From Vibrio methylphosphonaticus (GTDB lineage: Bacteria > Pseudomonadota > Gammaproteobacteria > Enterobacterales > Vibrionaceae), in the NCBI RefSeq assembly GCF_023634655.1, contig NZ_JAMKMS010000019.1:1-64000 (forward strand): a stretch of 64,000 nucleotides of DNA, written 5' to 3'. Position 1 is the stretch's first letter. Each line of letters opens with the position of its first letter. Positions 17,078-25,981 of the stretch are shown piece by piece. The notes beneath the pieces are model-generated. The model searched no databases. It worked only from the letters and a program-made list of their open reading frames with translations, and was not told where the DNA came from. Made by a program: the position numbers and the translations under genes.

Positions 17078-18868
17078 CTAGATTCTGCCTTGAAGTGGGA
17101 CGATTGTCACGCTTTCACCGGCTTTTACTGTATCGATATTCGGAGAAATTTCAATGAGACAATTTGCCTCACTCATTGAACGTAAGATCCCTGAGCCTTG
17201 TTTGCCGGTCGTACGCACGGTTAACTGACCCGTTTCTTCGTCCATTGTATAGACACCTCGACTAAACTCGGTACGCCCTTGGCGTGAACGAAGCGGCATT
17301 TCAGCAACGGCGCTAGCCTTGAAAGGCAAGAACTGATCGACACCCTGCATTTTTTTGATAGCGGGTTCGACAAAATTAATGAACGAGACCATTACGGCTA
17401 CAGGGTTACCCGGTAAGCCGAAAAAAGGTGTGTTGTTAATATGGCCGAAGGCTAGGGGGCGACCCGGTCGCATGTTGATACGCCAAAAATCCACGTTACC
17501 GCTTTTTTCCAGAACGTCTTTAATGAAATCGGCGTCGCCGACTGAGACTCCTCCAGACGTTACCACGAGATCGGCTGACTTACTGGCATTTAATATCGCC
17601 GCTTCCATGACCGATTCGTCGTCTTCAAGAATGCCAAGGTCGACAATGTCACAGCCAAGTTTTTGTAACATGGCCATTATAGTAAAGCGGTTAGAGTCAT
17701 AAATAGAGTTCGCTCTTAAAGGACTCCCCGGAGCTTGTACTTCATCGCCGGTAGAAAAGACGGCGACGTTAAGTTTACGCTTCACTTCAACTTGACCAAA
17801 CCCTAACGAGCCAATCATACCGAGCTCTGGCGCCTCAATTAGAGTGCCTTTTTCAAATACCGGCTGACCGATGGCAAGATCTTCACCGGCCTGCCTGACA
17901 TTTTGACCTGGTGTAATAACGGCATTGCCAAAAGAAACGTTGCTGTTAGCGTGTGCTGCTTGCTCACGCATGACGACGGTATCGGCGCCTTTTGGCATCG
18001 GCGCACCCGTCATAATTTGAGCCGCCTGACCTTGTTGTAATGTGCCGTCGAACGCGTGACCAGCCATGATACTCGCGACGACTTCAAATTGCGGTTGGTC
18101 GTTGTCTTGGCTCGGGATATCTTCAGAACGTAATGCAAACCCATCCATCGCAGAGTTGGTGTAAGCGGGTACGTTGATTGGGGAAATAATGTCTTGCGCG
18201 AGTACTCGTCCATACGCTGAGATAAGCTCGACATTTTCAGTGATTGCTGATGATGACACGGCTGCAAGGATCTTCTCTTGTCCTTGTTTAACCGACAGTA
18301 GGGCTGGTGACAGTGTATCGCAGCAACTGGCCACCGCTCCCGTTTTCTCGTTCGGCGCGACATAGTCGATTATAAATTGTGTGATTGCGTCCAAGTCATT
18401 GATGTCCATCATCGGTAATGACACATCAAGCGCGCTGTCACTGGCGATGGCAATAATATTATCATCACTAGGGTAGAGCCAAGGTTTACCCAGTTCTTTT
18501 CGATTGAGCTCTATTTTGGGGAATGCGATATTCTTACACCCTTCCACTAAAATCACGTCAAGTTTTTCATGGTCAAAGCGAGTCAATAAATGCTCGAAGT
18601 CAGCTTCCGCTTCTGGCGTTTCTGTCATTAGTGCATGACGGAAGCGTGAGGAGATTAACATTTGGCTTGCGCCTGCTTTACGTAAGCGATAGCTATCTTT
18701 ACCGGGTTTATCGACATCAAAATTGTGGTGCGCGTGTTTTAGAACCCCAATTCTAAGCCCCGTAGCCGTCAACTTTGGTAGCAAGGCTTCTAACAATGTT
18801 GTTTTACCTGTGCCGCTGTATGCAGCAAAACCGAGAAGTGGAATGTTGTTGATAGTTTTTATGGTCAT
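17078..18868 (-). CDS. MobB-MoeA fusion, molybdenum cofactor biosynthesis
   Basis: A bifunctional protein of 596 residues if read from the ATG at 18868 (MTIKTINNIP); the open frame extends 23 codons further upstream but the extension does not resemble MobB. Residues about 5-165 are a MobB GTPase-like domain with the P-loop YSGTGKTTLLEALLP. Residues about 185-590 are MoeA, which inserts Mo or W into molybdopterin-adenylate; visible motifs are NSAMDGFALR, MTGAPMPKGADTV, FSTGDEV and TSGGVSVGD. The fusion joins metal insertion to the MobA/MobB step that adds GMP. It lies downstream of mobA and tupBC on the same strand and supports the formate dehydrogenase encoded in this window. Confidence 0.93.
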   Translation of the reverse strand: MTIKTINNIPLLGFAAYSGTGKTTLLEALLPKLTATGLRIGVLKHAHHNFDVDKPGKDSYRLRKAGASQMLISSRFRHALMTETPEAEADFEHLLTRFDHEKLDVILVEGCKNIAFPKIELNRKELGKPWLYPSDDNIIAIASDSALDVSLPMMDINDLDAITQFIIDYVAPNEKTGAVASCCDTLSPALLSVKQGQEKILAAVSSSAITENVELISAYGRVLAQDIISPINVPAYTNSAMDGFALRSEDIPSQDNDQPQFEVVASIMAGHAFDGTLQQGQAAQIMTGAPMPKGADTVVMREQAAHANSNVSFGNAVITPGQNVRQAGEDLAIGQPVFEKGTLIEAPELGMIGSLGFGQVEVKRKLNVAVFSTGDEVQAPGSPLRANSIYDSNRFTIMAMLQKLGCDIVDLGILEDDESVMEAAILNASKSADLVVTSGGVSVGDADFIKDVLEKSGNVDFWRINMRPGRPLAFGHINNTPFFGLPGNPVAVMVSFINFVEPAIKKMQGVDQFLPFKASAVAEMPLRSRQGRTEFSRGVYTMDEETGQLTVRTTGKQGSGILRSMSEANCLIEISPNIDTVKAGESVTIVPLQGRI

Positions 18869-19023
18869 AACAAACTCTAATGTCGATGGTTTGCCTAAGC
18901 GAGTGTAGTTAAGGACACGTTTGCCATTTTGGGGCAAGGTGTTTACATATAATTCGACTTAGGTGCATTCAATTTTTGTAAAAATTCAGAAGGTTACTAT
19001 TTAACGATTTATGGCTAAACGAG

Positions 19024-19608
19024 TTAACGATTTACGGCTAAACGAGCCAGTTCTTCTGGTGTATTAAGGTTGACAAAGCAGTCTGGCGAGTCAGAAAAAT
19101 CGACATAGTTAGTGTGACAATCTTTATAAAGAAGAATGATTTTTCGATCGCCTCGTTCTAAAAACGCTTCCAATTTGGGAAGAACACGTCGATGAAACAT
19201 GGTAAATACTGGCTGATGAAATTCCCCGTCGTGCGCCACAAGGATATCGCTATTATCTGTTACGCTGTCACAAAATCGAGTGACAAGTGAGGCGTCGATA
19301 AATGGGCTATCGCAAGGTACAAAGCCAACCCAGTCACTATTTGCTGCGAGAAGACCTGCGTGAATGCCGCCTAAAGGGCCAGGATAGTCGGGGAAGGTGT
19401 CGCTAATCACAGGAGCATACTGCGTGTAGCGATCATGGTTTCGGTTAGCATTAATGGTAATGTTATTGGTCTGAGACGACAGTTGATGTAATACGTGCTC
19501 AATCAACGGTTTACCATTGAACTCAATGAGCCCTTTGTCATTTCCGCCCATGCGTGAGGCTTGTCCTCCGGCGAGGATAACCCAACTAGTCTGCGCTGGT
19601 TGCAGCAT
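19024..19608 (-). CDS. mobA: Molybdenum cofactor guanylyltransferase MobA
   Basis: A cytosolic enzyme that transfers GMP from GTP to Mo- or W-molybdopterin to make the bis-MGD cofactor. The N-terminal nucleotide loop [19 protein letters not shown] is followed by the acidic VPCDSPFID metal site near the middle. I place the start at the ATG at 19608 (MLQPAQTSW), giving 194 residues, the usual size. The open frame continues upstream to 19686, but that part overlaps the ABC ATPase gene and is low-complexity. The start overlaps the end of the ATPase gene by 23 bases, so translational coupling is likely. Confidence 0.92.
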   Translation of the reverse strand: MLQPAQTSWVILAGGQASRMGGNDKGLIEFNGKPLIEHVLHQLSSQTNNITINANRNHDRYTQYAPVISDTFPDYPGPLGGIHAGLLAANSDWVGFVPCDSPFIDASLVTRFCDSVTDNSDILVAHDGEFHQPVFTMFHRRVLPKLEAFLERGDRKIILLYKDCHTNYVDFSDSPDCFVNLNTPEELARLAVNR

Positions 19609-20353
19609 AAGTACTCTCTTGATTGGTATTCGCTTGTTTGGTGGTGCTTTGATTAATCGTGCTTTGATTGATGTCGCTTTTATCAATTACTTGCAGTAAT
19701 GGCGATTCTATCAAGGTACAGTCTTTTATCCACCACTGTTTTCGACATAGAGTGGTGAGTTTATTGGCTTGATGGCTCGTCACGACAATGCTTGAACCTA
19801 AGTCCAAGAGATCCTGTGCCATCGTCACCAGTCGTTCTATCGATTCTTGGTCAAGCGAGGCACTAGGTTCATCCATGAGCAAAATAGAAGGCTTGAGCAC
19901 CCAAGCTCTTGCCATTGCAACACGCTGTTTTTCACCTCCTGACAAAACAGAAACATGTTCGTCAGCAAGCGTTTCTAACCCGACAAGTCGCAATGCCGCA
20001 ATGACGTCTGCACGTTTGTCGTGGGCATTTTGTCGTCGGTGTTTTAAGCCATAAACAACGTTTTGATAGACTGTTCCATCAAATAGGTAGGCAGACTGGT
20101 GCAAATAGATGACATCTTTTCGACCTGCACCAGACCACAAACGATTTAAAAAACCACCGTGCTTAGGGGTTATGACACCACTACTAGGCTTCAATAGCCC
20201 AGCTAAAATCTTAAGTAGGGTTGTTTTACCCACGCCGTTTGCGCCTTTTAGATAAATGGCGTCGTTGGGACCAATCGTCAAATCAGGGATATGGAAAAGC
20301 ACGCGAGTGTTGAATCGCATGGAAATCTGCCTAGCTTTTAATTGTATTGTCAT
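19586..20353 (-). CDS. tupC: Tungstate/molybdate-type ABC transporter ATPase
   Basis: The ATPase subunit of the tungstate-type importer, about 255 residues from the ATG at 20353 ([11 protein letters not shown]); the frame is open to 20419 but the extra part does not fit the domain. Visible are Walker [13 protein letters not shown], signature [13 protein letters not shown], Walker [13 protein letters not shown] and switch histidine VVTSHQ. The C-terminus is a low-complexity Asn/Gln/Ser/Thr tail ([17 protein letters not shown]) that runs into the mobA start. It is separated from the permease gene by 254 bases containing a 16-base tandem repeat. Assignment to tungstate rather than molybdate rests on the binding protein. 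Confidence 0.85.
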   Translation of the reverse strand: MTIQLKARQISMRFNTRVLFHIPDLTIGPNDAIYLKGANGVGKTTLLKILAGLLKPSSGVITPKHGGFLNRLWSGAGRKDVIYLHQSAYLFDGTVYQNVVYGLKHRRQNAHDKRADVIAALRLVGLETLADEHVSVLSGGEKQRVAMARAWVLKPSILLMDEPSASLDQESIERLVTMAQDLLDLGSSIVVTSHQANKLTTLCRKQWWIKDCTLIESPLLQVIDKSDINQSTINQSTTKQANTNQESTYAATSAD

Positions 20354-20462
20354 TATTCTTGTAATCCTAAAGCAGAGCCGTTGAATAAGTATAGTGGTTG
20401 AATGATAATTCGTAGCCACCTTCGAGCCCTGAATGTCCAGGTGTTTTGCGATATAGTGTTGC

Positions 20463-20526
20463 TTAGCGATATTGTTTTTTAGCGATAATGTCTCTTAGCG
20501 ATAGTATGACTTAGCGAATATGTCAC
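20463..20526. repeat. Four tandem 16-base repeats between tupB and tupC
   Basis: Four head-to-tail units begin TTAGCGAT (or TTAGCGAA) at 20463, 20479, 20495 and 20511, each exactly 16 bases, the second halves varying around ATTGTTTT, AATGTCTC, AGTATGAC and ATATGTCAC. A degenerate fifth unit (TTGCGATATAGTGT) precedes them at about 20446. They lie in the untranslated spacer inside the tup operon. Confidence 0.8.
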
Positions 20527-20607
20527 TCACTAAACCGCTAAGAGTTGTTAGCGGTCGAAGCATGACTGGTCACTCAAGCCTTACTTGTAATAGTAATCGT
20601 CATATTG

Positions 20608-21309
20608 CTAATGGGTCCGCAGCACGCCTTTGCCTCTCATTGATGAAAGCATGAAGTTTAAAACTAACGCGAGAAGCAATAGGACTATCCCTAGCGCGAC
20701 CCCTTGAGCAAACGCCCCTTTATGACTTTCCATTGCGATAGCAGTAGGGATGTTTCTCGTGAGCCCCATAATATTGCCACCCACCATCATCGAACATCCG
20801 ACTTCTGTGACGATACGAGAAAATCCCGCGACCACGGCTGCAAGCAAAGGAAAGCGAGACTCCCAAATGAGTGTCATCAAGGTTCGAGTTCTAGACACCC
20901 CCAACGTGATTGAGGTCTCCATTGCTCTTCGGTCGGTACTTTGCAAAGCGCCATGCATCATAGACACCAGTACTGGAAAGCAAATTAGCATTTGTCCAAT
21001 AATCATCGCTTTTTGGGTAAACAGCATTTGCCAGTCACCTAATGGCCCTGAACGAGAAAGCAGCATATAAAGCAATAAGCCGATAACTACGGTCGGGATA
21101 GCTTGCAGCGTATTAACGAGAGAGAGCAGCATCCATTTGCCCGGAAAGTTACTGTAAGCGAGCAAGTAAGAAAATAGGATCGCAGGCAAAACCACCAACG
21201 AGACTGCAGAAATAGAGACACTAAAAGACACTGCGACAATTTTCCACAGCTCTCGATCTAGGCTAAATAGGAGGCCAAAGGCCTCCATGGTTGTTTCAGT
21301 AATACTCAT
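20608..21309 (-). CDS. tupB: Tungstate-type ABC transporter permease
   Basis: A 233-residue inner-membrane protein with about five or six helices. The permease loop that docks the ATPase reads ETSITLGVSRTRTLMTLIW (EAA-type motif, residues about 132-150). Further conserved parts are QAIPTVVIGLLLY and SRIVTEVGCSMMVGGN, which match the TupB/ModB-like group. Its ATG overlaps the last base of the tupA stop, so the two are translationally coupled. It would import tungstate or molybdate delivered by TupA. Confidence 0.88.
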   Translation of the reverse strand: MSITETTMEAFGLLFSLDRELWKIVAVSFSVSISAVSLVVLPAILFSYLLAYSNFPGKWMLLSLVNTLQAIPTVVIGLLLYMLLSRSGPLGDWQMLFTQKAMIIGQMLICFPVLVSMMHGALQSTDRRAMETSITLGVSRTRTLMTLIWESRFPLLAAVVAGFSRIVTEVGCSMMVGGNIMGLTRNIPTAIAMESHKGAFAQGVALGIVLLLLALVLNFMLSSMRGKGVLRTH

Positions 21310-22154
21310 TAATTATTGGATTTCTCTGCATTAGCAACAAACAACTGTTCACCCATTTTGCGATAGCTGTTGATCATTGTCTGGCCTTTGTCTGAAACTA
21401 ACCACTGACTTAACGCCTTCGCGCCTGCCGTGTTGAGCGTCGGGAAGCGAGCAGGGTTGACCAAAATAACTTGGTAAGGGTTGAATAGCTGTTTGTCGCC
21501 TTCAAAAAGTACGGCTAAATCGAGCTTTGCTTGGTAGGCGAGCCAAGTACCGCGGTCAGTCATGGTGTAGCCCTGCATTTCTGATGCCATATTGAGCGTT
21601 GGCCCCATGCCTTGTCCAACCGAGCGGTAACCTGCAAAGTTTGGTTCAATTTTTGTTTGTTGCCAAATTAGCAGTTCTTTCTTATGCGTGCCTGAGTCGT
21701 CGCCTCGTGAGATAAAAATCGCATTCGTTTTGGCAATGCTATCGAACACTTGATCGATACTCTTTTGGTCGTGGACGTTAGCTGGATCTTTTTCAGGACC
21801 GACGATGACAAAATCGTTGTACATCACTTTATGGGGTTCGATACCATAACCGGCTTTGACAAAGGCAGCCTCAGCTTTAGGGGCGTGAGTCATCACTAAG
21901 TCAACATCCCCGTTTTCACCCATTCGAAGTGATTTTCCGGTACCAGCAGCAATAATGTCGACTTGGTATCCTGTTTCTTTTGTAAATTCAGGTAATAGGT
22001 AGTCTAACAAACCAGAATGATAAGTACTTGTGGTGGTCGCGAGTCTGACGTGAGGGAGTTCGCTTTGAAGAGTTTCTGCATAAGCCGATACAGAAAGTGC
22101 TGCCACGGAAAGGGCTGAAACCATCAAATGAGGGAGCTTCATAATGTTATCCAT
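21309..22154 (-). CDS. tupA: Tungstate-binding periplasmic protein
   Basis: A 281-residue secreted solute-binding protein. After a signal peptide (MKLPHLMV…SVSAYA) comes the TupA oxyanion motif ATTTSTYHSGLLDYLLP, then AAGTGKSLRMGENGDVD, which are characteristic of TupA rather than ModA. Tungstate and molybdate cannot be fully separated by motif alone. The start may be 22154 (MDNIMK) or the ATG at 22142. It is first gene of tupABC and has a sigma-54-type promoter 53 bases upstream, preceded by two operator-like sites. The regulator genes lie divergently. Confidence 0.9.
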   Translation of the reverse strand: MDNIMKLPHLMVSALSVAALSVSAYAETLQSELPHVRLATTTSTYHSGLLDYLLPEFTKETGYQVDIIAAGTGKSLRMGENGDVDLVMTHAPKAEAAFVKAGYGIEPHKVMYNDFVIVGPEKDPANVHDQKSIDQVFDSIAKTNAIFISRGDDSGTHKKELLIWQQTKIEPNFAGYRSVGQGMGPTLNMASEMQGYTMTDRGTWLAYQAKLDLAVLFEGDKQLFNPYQVILVNPARFPTLNTAGAKALSQWLVSDKGQTMINSYRKMGEQLFVANAEKSNN

Positions 22155-22206
22155 TTTTGTCTATTTTTATAGGAGAGCGTAATGCTCGGGGTGACACAGC
22201 ATACTA

Positions 22207-22222
22207 AGCAAAGACAATGCCA
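22207..22222 (-). promoter_or_regulatory. Sigma-54 promoter of tupABC
   Basis: Read on the minus strand the sequence is TGGCATTGTCTTTGCT. The invariant GG and GC are 12 bases apart, as required for -24/-12 recognition, and it matches the consensus TGGCAC-N5-TTGCW closely. Predicted transcription starts near 22197, about 40-55 bases before the tupA start. Confidence 0.8.
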
Positions 22223-22250
22223 TAATTTTTATAGGAAAAAAGTGGCAAAG

Positions 22251-22317
22251 TGCGACATTTTGCTAAATTTTTCCTGAGTTAAACTACAATTAGTTTGAGC
22301 TGGGACAAAATGTCGCA
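22251..22317. promoter_or_regulatory. Inverted pair of operator-like sites upstream of tupA
   Basis: TGCGACATTTTG (22251-22262) and its exact reverse complement CAAAATGTCGCA (22306-22317) lie 55 bases apart, centre to centre. The second is part of the palindrome GACAAAATGTC (22304-22314). They lie 30-100 bases upstream of the tup sigma-54 promoter, where an enhancer-binding protein would bind, and also in front of the divergent regulator gene. Related sites precede the formate dehydrogenase operon. Confidence 0.7.
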
Positions 22318-22385
22318 ATGTTAGTAAGGATATTTTGATTCATATTGGTACACTCTGTCTTAAATGGGAATAATAACAAGTATTT

Positions 22386-23846
22386 ATGGCATTCTTTGAT
22401 TCTTCGGAAAAAACGCATTTGCAAGCTTCTCCATATCTGGCCTTCTCTGTTCTTATCGTTGACGATGAAGTAGGAATGCAGACCGTTTTAAAAAAGGCAT
22501 TAAGCAAAGGTTTTGGTCATGTAGAAACCGCAGGTAGCGTTGAGGAAGCTGAAGCGTTGCGGGTTGAGCATCATTTTGATCTGATTGTTCTCGATATTAA
22601 TCTTCCGGGTCGTTCTGGTATCGAATGGGAAGAGGCGTTCAATGATGCTGACCGTAAGGCTGACATTATATTTATGACTGGTTACGCGGATTTAGACGTT
22701 GCCATCAGTGCGCTTAAGTTGGGCGCTTCGGATTTTATTTTGAAGCCGTTTAACCTTCAGCAAATGCTCCAAGCGGTGAGTCGCTGCATGGACAAGCGAC
22801 TAGCGGAGCGGGTCACCGTTGCACTTAACCACGATATTAACCGCCGGGTGACGAAAGACTTAATCGGTTCTTCTATTAAAACGACACAACTAAAACAGTT
22901 GATCAGTCAGTTTGCGCCTTCAAAGGCGTCGGTGTTGATTGAGGGCGAGTCAGGAACCGGTAAAGAGTTGGTCGCACGAGGGCTTCATGATGCCAGTAAA
23001 CGAAAGGGACCTTATGTCGCAATTAACTGTGGAGCGTTAGCGCCAGAGTTACTAGAAAGTGAACTGTTTGGCCATGCTGCTGGGGCATTTACAGGGGCGA
23101 AAAAAAGCCGCGAAGGGCTATTTAGAGTGGCGAGTGGCGGCACGTTGTTTTTAGATGAAATTGGTGAGATGCCATTGGCTATGCAAGCATCGTTACTTAG
23201 AGTACTTGAACAGCGCACCGTAAGACCCGTTGGCACCGAGCGAGAAATCAGTGTAGATGTGCGAATTGTCGCGGCCACAAACCGAAATCTACAACAAGAA
23301 GTCGAAGACGGTAAATTTAGACAGGATCTATTCTATCGTTTGAATGTATTAAAGATTGAAGTTCCAGCATTACGCACGCGACTTAGTGATCTGAACGAAT
23401 TAGTGCCTTATCTGACAAGAATGCTGGCCAAAGAGCTGGGTATTGAAGAACCCAATTGGGCACATGAAGATATGTATGCCATGCAAGATTATGATTGGCC
23501 GGGCAACGTACGAGAGCTCAAAAATATGTTAGAGCGTTGCATATTGCTGAACAAGCCACCAGCCCATTACTTTAGAGAGCTTAATGGCCCAGCGGTCAGC
23601 GCCGCGATAACCTTATCATCCAATGACATCACCACACTACCAACTACAAGTACAGGCGGTGAGTCTCAATTTGGCTATCCTGATTCATGGTCACTAAAAG
23701 ATGTCGAGAAGGCTCACATACAACAAGTCATGGACTTCCATTCCGGCAATAAATCTGCAGCGTCTCGAGATTTGGGAGTGGCCAGGAAGACATTAGAGCG
23801 CAAATACAAAGAATGGGATGATAGTGGATTGTCGAATGAGGATTAA
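22386..23846 (+). CDS. Sigma-54-dependent response regulator (NtrC family)
   Basis: A 486-residue activator with three domains. The receiver (about 20-140) has acidic residues D26-D27, phospho-acceptor D70 in LIVLDINLPGRSG and K120 in ILKPFN. The AAA+ domain (about 158-395) has Walker A GESGTGKE at 187-194 and the sigma-54 contact loop GAFTGA at 233-238. The C-terminal Fis-type helix-turn-helix reads NKSAASRDLGVARKTLERK. It overlaps the kinase gene by 11 bases, forming a two-component pair. It is divergent from tupABC, whose promoter is sigma-54 type with operator sites in the shared region, so it most likely controls tungstate/molybdate uptake. Confidence 0.93.
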   Translation: MAFFDSSEKTHLQASPYLAFSVLIVDDEVGMQTVLKKALSKGFGHVETAGSVEEAEALRVEHHFDLIVLDINLPGRSGIEWEEAFNDADRKADIIFMTGYADLDVAISALKLGASDFILKPFNLQQMLQAVSRCMDKRLAERVTVALNHDINRRVTKDLIGSSIKTTQLKQLISQFAPSKASVLIEGESGTGKELVARGLHDASKRKGPYVAINCGALAPELLESELFGHAAGAFTGAKKSREGLFRVASGGTLFLDEIGEMPLAMQASLLRVLEQRTVRPVGTEREISVDVRIVAATNRNLQQEVEDGKFRQDLFYRLNVLKIEVPALRTRLSDLNELVPYLTRMLAKELGIEEPNWAHEDMYAMQDYDWPGNVRELKNMLERCILLNKPPAHYFRELNGPAVSAAITLSSNDITTLPTTSTGGESQFGYPDSWSLKDVEKAHIQQVMDFHSGNKSAASRDLGVARKTLERKYKEWDDSGLSNED

Positions 23847-25893
23847 CAGTTATTTCGTCAGTCGATGGCGATTTCGCACACAAACGATGGTGCGTTATCG
23901 CTTATTATTTCTTACGTCAGCACCGATTGTCCTTACGCTTATTGCAATGTTCGCGATTACGGCTTATTGGTCGATTCACTATACTTGGCAAAGTGCCTTG
24001 GTTGATGTGGGTGAACGACTAAATATTGTCACTGACAAATTGGACAGCTTGCAATCCGAACAGCACGAACATCTACAATCGTTTTCAGAATCGTATGAGT
24101 TTAGAACGCGCCTTGCGCATATTCAGTCTTCCCAAGAGTTTGACGAATGGGTTAAGTTACAAAATTCGCGCTATCAACTCGATTTTTTACGTTGGATTCC
24201 GGTTCAAAGTTTGTCTGAGACTAAAGGCGCTAGTGATGAACAAACTGACGCTCGTCAATACCGAGCGATGGCCAGCCAGCACTCTTTTTTTGATGTATTG
24301 ACGCGTGAAGATGCGTTTGCTTTAGAACCTCAAATTGCCGAGCATTCTGAGGTGCGCCATCAGTCAACACAAGCGTTAGAAACCCGCTCACTGGTTAGCC
24401 GATCAGTGGTCATTATATTTGATGAAAGCAGTCAGGTGGTTGGTTATCTTGATGGTGGGGTATTACTCAATAACAACGCTAAGCTGGTCGATAGCATTCG
24501 AGACACCATCTATCCGGAAACAAGCCAAGCTCGCCACGTTAGGGGCACAGTCACGATCTTTTTAGAAGACTTACGTATAGCGACTAATGTTCCGATTGAC
24601 GAGTCATATCAGGGTCGAAGAGCAATAGGCACTGACATATCGGAAGAGGTTCGACAACGTGTTCTAGAGCAAGGTCAGAGTTGGATCGACAAAGCCTATG
24701 TCTATGATACTTGGTATATTGCAGGCTATGACGCACTGCGTGATAGGGATAATAATATAATTGGTATCGCTTATACGGGTTATCGAGCGTGGCCACTACT
24801 CAAAACCTATTTAACCAATGTAGGTGAAGTCACCGCAATCATCGTTACTATCTTGCTGCTGTCGGGTTTTATTGTCTACCGAGGTGCACGAGGTCTTTTT
24901 AAACCGATTGAGCAAATACACCGTGTCGTTAAAATGGTACAGCTTGGTAAAGATGAAGAACGCATCGGTGATATTGGCTTAGACAGTCAGCATGAGTTGA
25001 GCCAACTTGCTCGGCAATTCGATAATATGCTCAATCAGTTACAATTTCGTAATGAGCAAATTCAAGAAGCGGCTCATGAACTAGAAGCGAAAGTTGCGTC
25101 AAGAACGGCAAGCTTGAAAGAAAAAACTGATCAATTAGAACTGCATATTCACTTGTTGAATCAAACCAAAGATAAGCTAATTGTAAATGAAAAACTGGCG
25201 GCGTTGGGAGAGCTAACCGCCGGCATTGCCCATGAAATTAATAATCCTACAGCGGTCATTCTTGGAAATGTAGAACTGCTAAAGTTTGAGCTTGGTGAAG
25301 ACGTCAGTGCCGTTGAGGAAGAAGTGGATGCGATCTTGGAGCAGATTGATCGCATCCGTAATATTACCCGGAGTTTATTGCAGTACAGTCGGCACGGGGG
25401 GGTGCAAGATGAAGTCACGTGGCAGCACGTTAATCCGATCGTCGATGAAAGCGTGACTTTAGTACGTACGGGTTCTAAGAAACGCGATGTTGAATTCTAC
25501 GTGGATTTACATGCCAAAACCCCAGTTGAGATCAATCGTCACCAATTGCTACAAATTCTAGTGAACCTGCAAATGAACGCTATACATGCTATGCAGGGAA
25601 AAGGGCGCCTCACGGTATTAAGTGAAGATTGGATTGAGGGGAGCGATAAAATTGGTGCGCTCATTCATATTATTGATGAGGGCTGTGGGATATCAGAGGC
25701 CAACTTGAAGCGAATTTTTGATCCATTTTTTACCACCAAACGTGATGGTACGGGACTAGGTTTATCCGTATCACAGAGTATTTTGAGTCAAACGGGTGGC
25801 GAGATAAAGGTAAAATCCGAACTAGGCAAAGGAAGCCAATTTACCTTGTACTTACCTAATAAAACGGACCATCATCTGCTAGTTAGTAGTTAG
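23836..25893 (+). CDS. Membrane sensor histidine kinase
   Basis: A kinase of 685 residues from the ATG at 23836 (MRINSYF). A first transmembrane helix (about residues 20-45) and a second (about 333-355, VTAIIVTILLLSGFIVYRG) bound a periplasmic sensing domain of nearly 290 residues. Then follow HAMP, a coiled-coil linker, the HisKA box AGIAHEINNPTAVILGN with the phospho-histidine, and HATPase_c with NMQMNAIHAM-like N box, DEGCGIS and GTGLGLSVS. It is the cognate kinase of the upstream sigma-54 regulator. The signal it senses is not evident; oxyanion or formate status are candidates by context. Its 3' end lies in a 7-base tandem repeat. Confidence 0.9.
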   Translation: MRINSYFVSRWRFRTQTMVRYRLLFLTSAPIVLTLIAMFAITAYWSIHYTWQSALVDVGERLNIVTDKLDSLQSEQHEHLQSFSESYEFRTRLAHIQSSQEFDEWVKLQNSRYQLDFLRWIPVQSLSETKGASDEQTDARQYRAMASQHSFFDVLTREDAFALEPQIAEHSEVRHQSTQALETRSLVSRSVVIIFDESSQVVGYLDGGVLLNNNAKLVDSIRDTIYPETSQARHVRGTVTIFLEDLRIATNVPIDESYQGRRAIGTDISEEVRQRVLEQGQSWIDKAYVYDTWYIAGYDALRDRDNNIIGIAYTGYRAWPLLKTYLTNVGEVTAIIVTILLLSGFIVYRGARGLFKPIEQIHRVVKMVQLGKDEERIGDIGLDSQHELSQLARQFDNMLNQLQFRNEQIQEAAHELEAKVASRTASLKEKTDQLELHIHLLNQTKDKLIVNEKLAALGELTAGIAHEINNPTAVILGNVELLKFELGEDVSAVEEEVDAILEQIDRIRNITRSLLQYSRHGGVQDEVTWQHVNPIVDESVTLVRTGSKKRDVEFYVDLHAKTPVEINRHQLLQILVNLQMNAIHAMQGKGRLTVLSEDWIEGSDKIGALIHIIDEGCGISEANLKRIFDPFFTTKRDGTGLGLSVSQSILSQTGGEIKVKSELGKGSQFTLYLPNKTDHHLLVSS

Positions 25894-25947
25894 TAGTTAG
25901 TAGTTAGTAGTTAGTAGTTAGTAGTTAGTAGTTAGTAGTTAGTAGTA
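25881..25947. repeat. 7-base tandem repeat over the kinase stop codon
   Basis: About nine head-to-tail copies of AGTTAGT form an uninterrupted tract. The first copies encode the last residues of the histidine kinase and contain its TAG stop (25891-25893). The rest is untranslated. Copy-number change would leave the protein unaltered because the stop is in the first units. Confidence 0.9.
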
Positions 25948-25955
25948 TTACCAAT

Positions 25956-25981
25956 AGAGAGCCATCATCCCCTGGCTCTCT
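25956..25981. terminator. Stem-loop between convergent genes
   Basis: AGAGAGCCA (25956-25964) pairs perfectly with TGGCTCTCT (25973-25981) across an eight-base loop. It lies between the convergent kinase gene and the secreted-protein operon and overlaps the stop of the latter. The T-run is poor, so termination efficiency is uncertain. Confidence 0.55.

Noticed and set aside
22243-22263. TGGCAAAGTGCG…TTTTGC on the plus strand as a sigma-54 promoter for the regulator gene
   Set aside because: GG and GC are 18 bases apart instead of 12, so it cannot be a -24/-12 element. It is better read as part of the operator pair.
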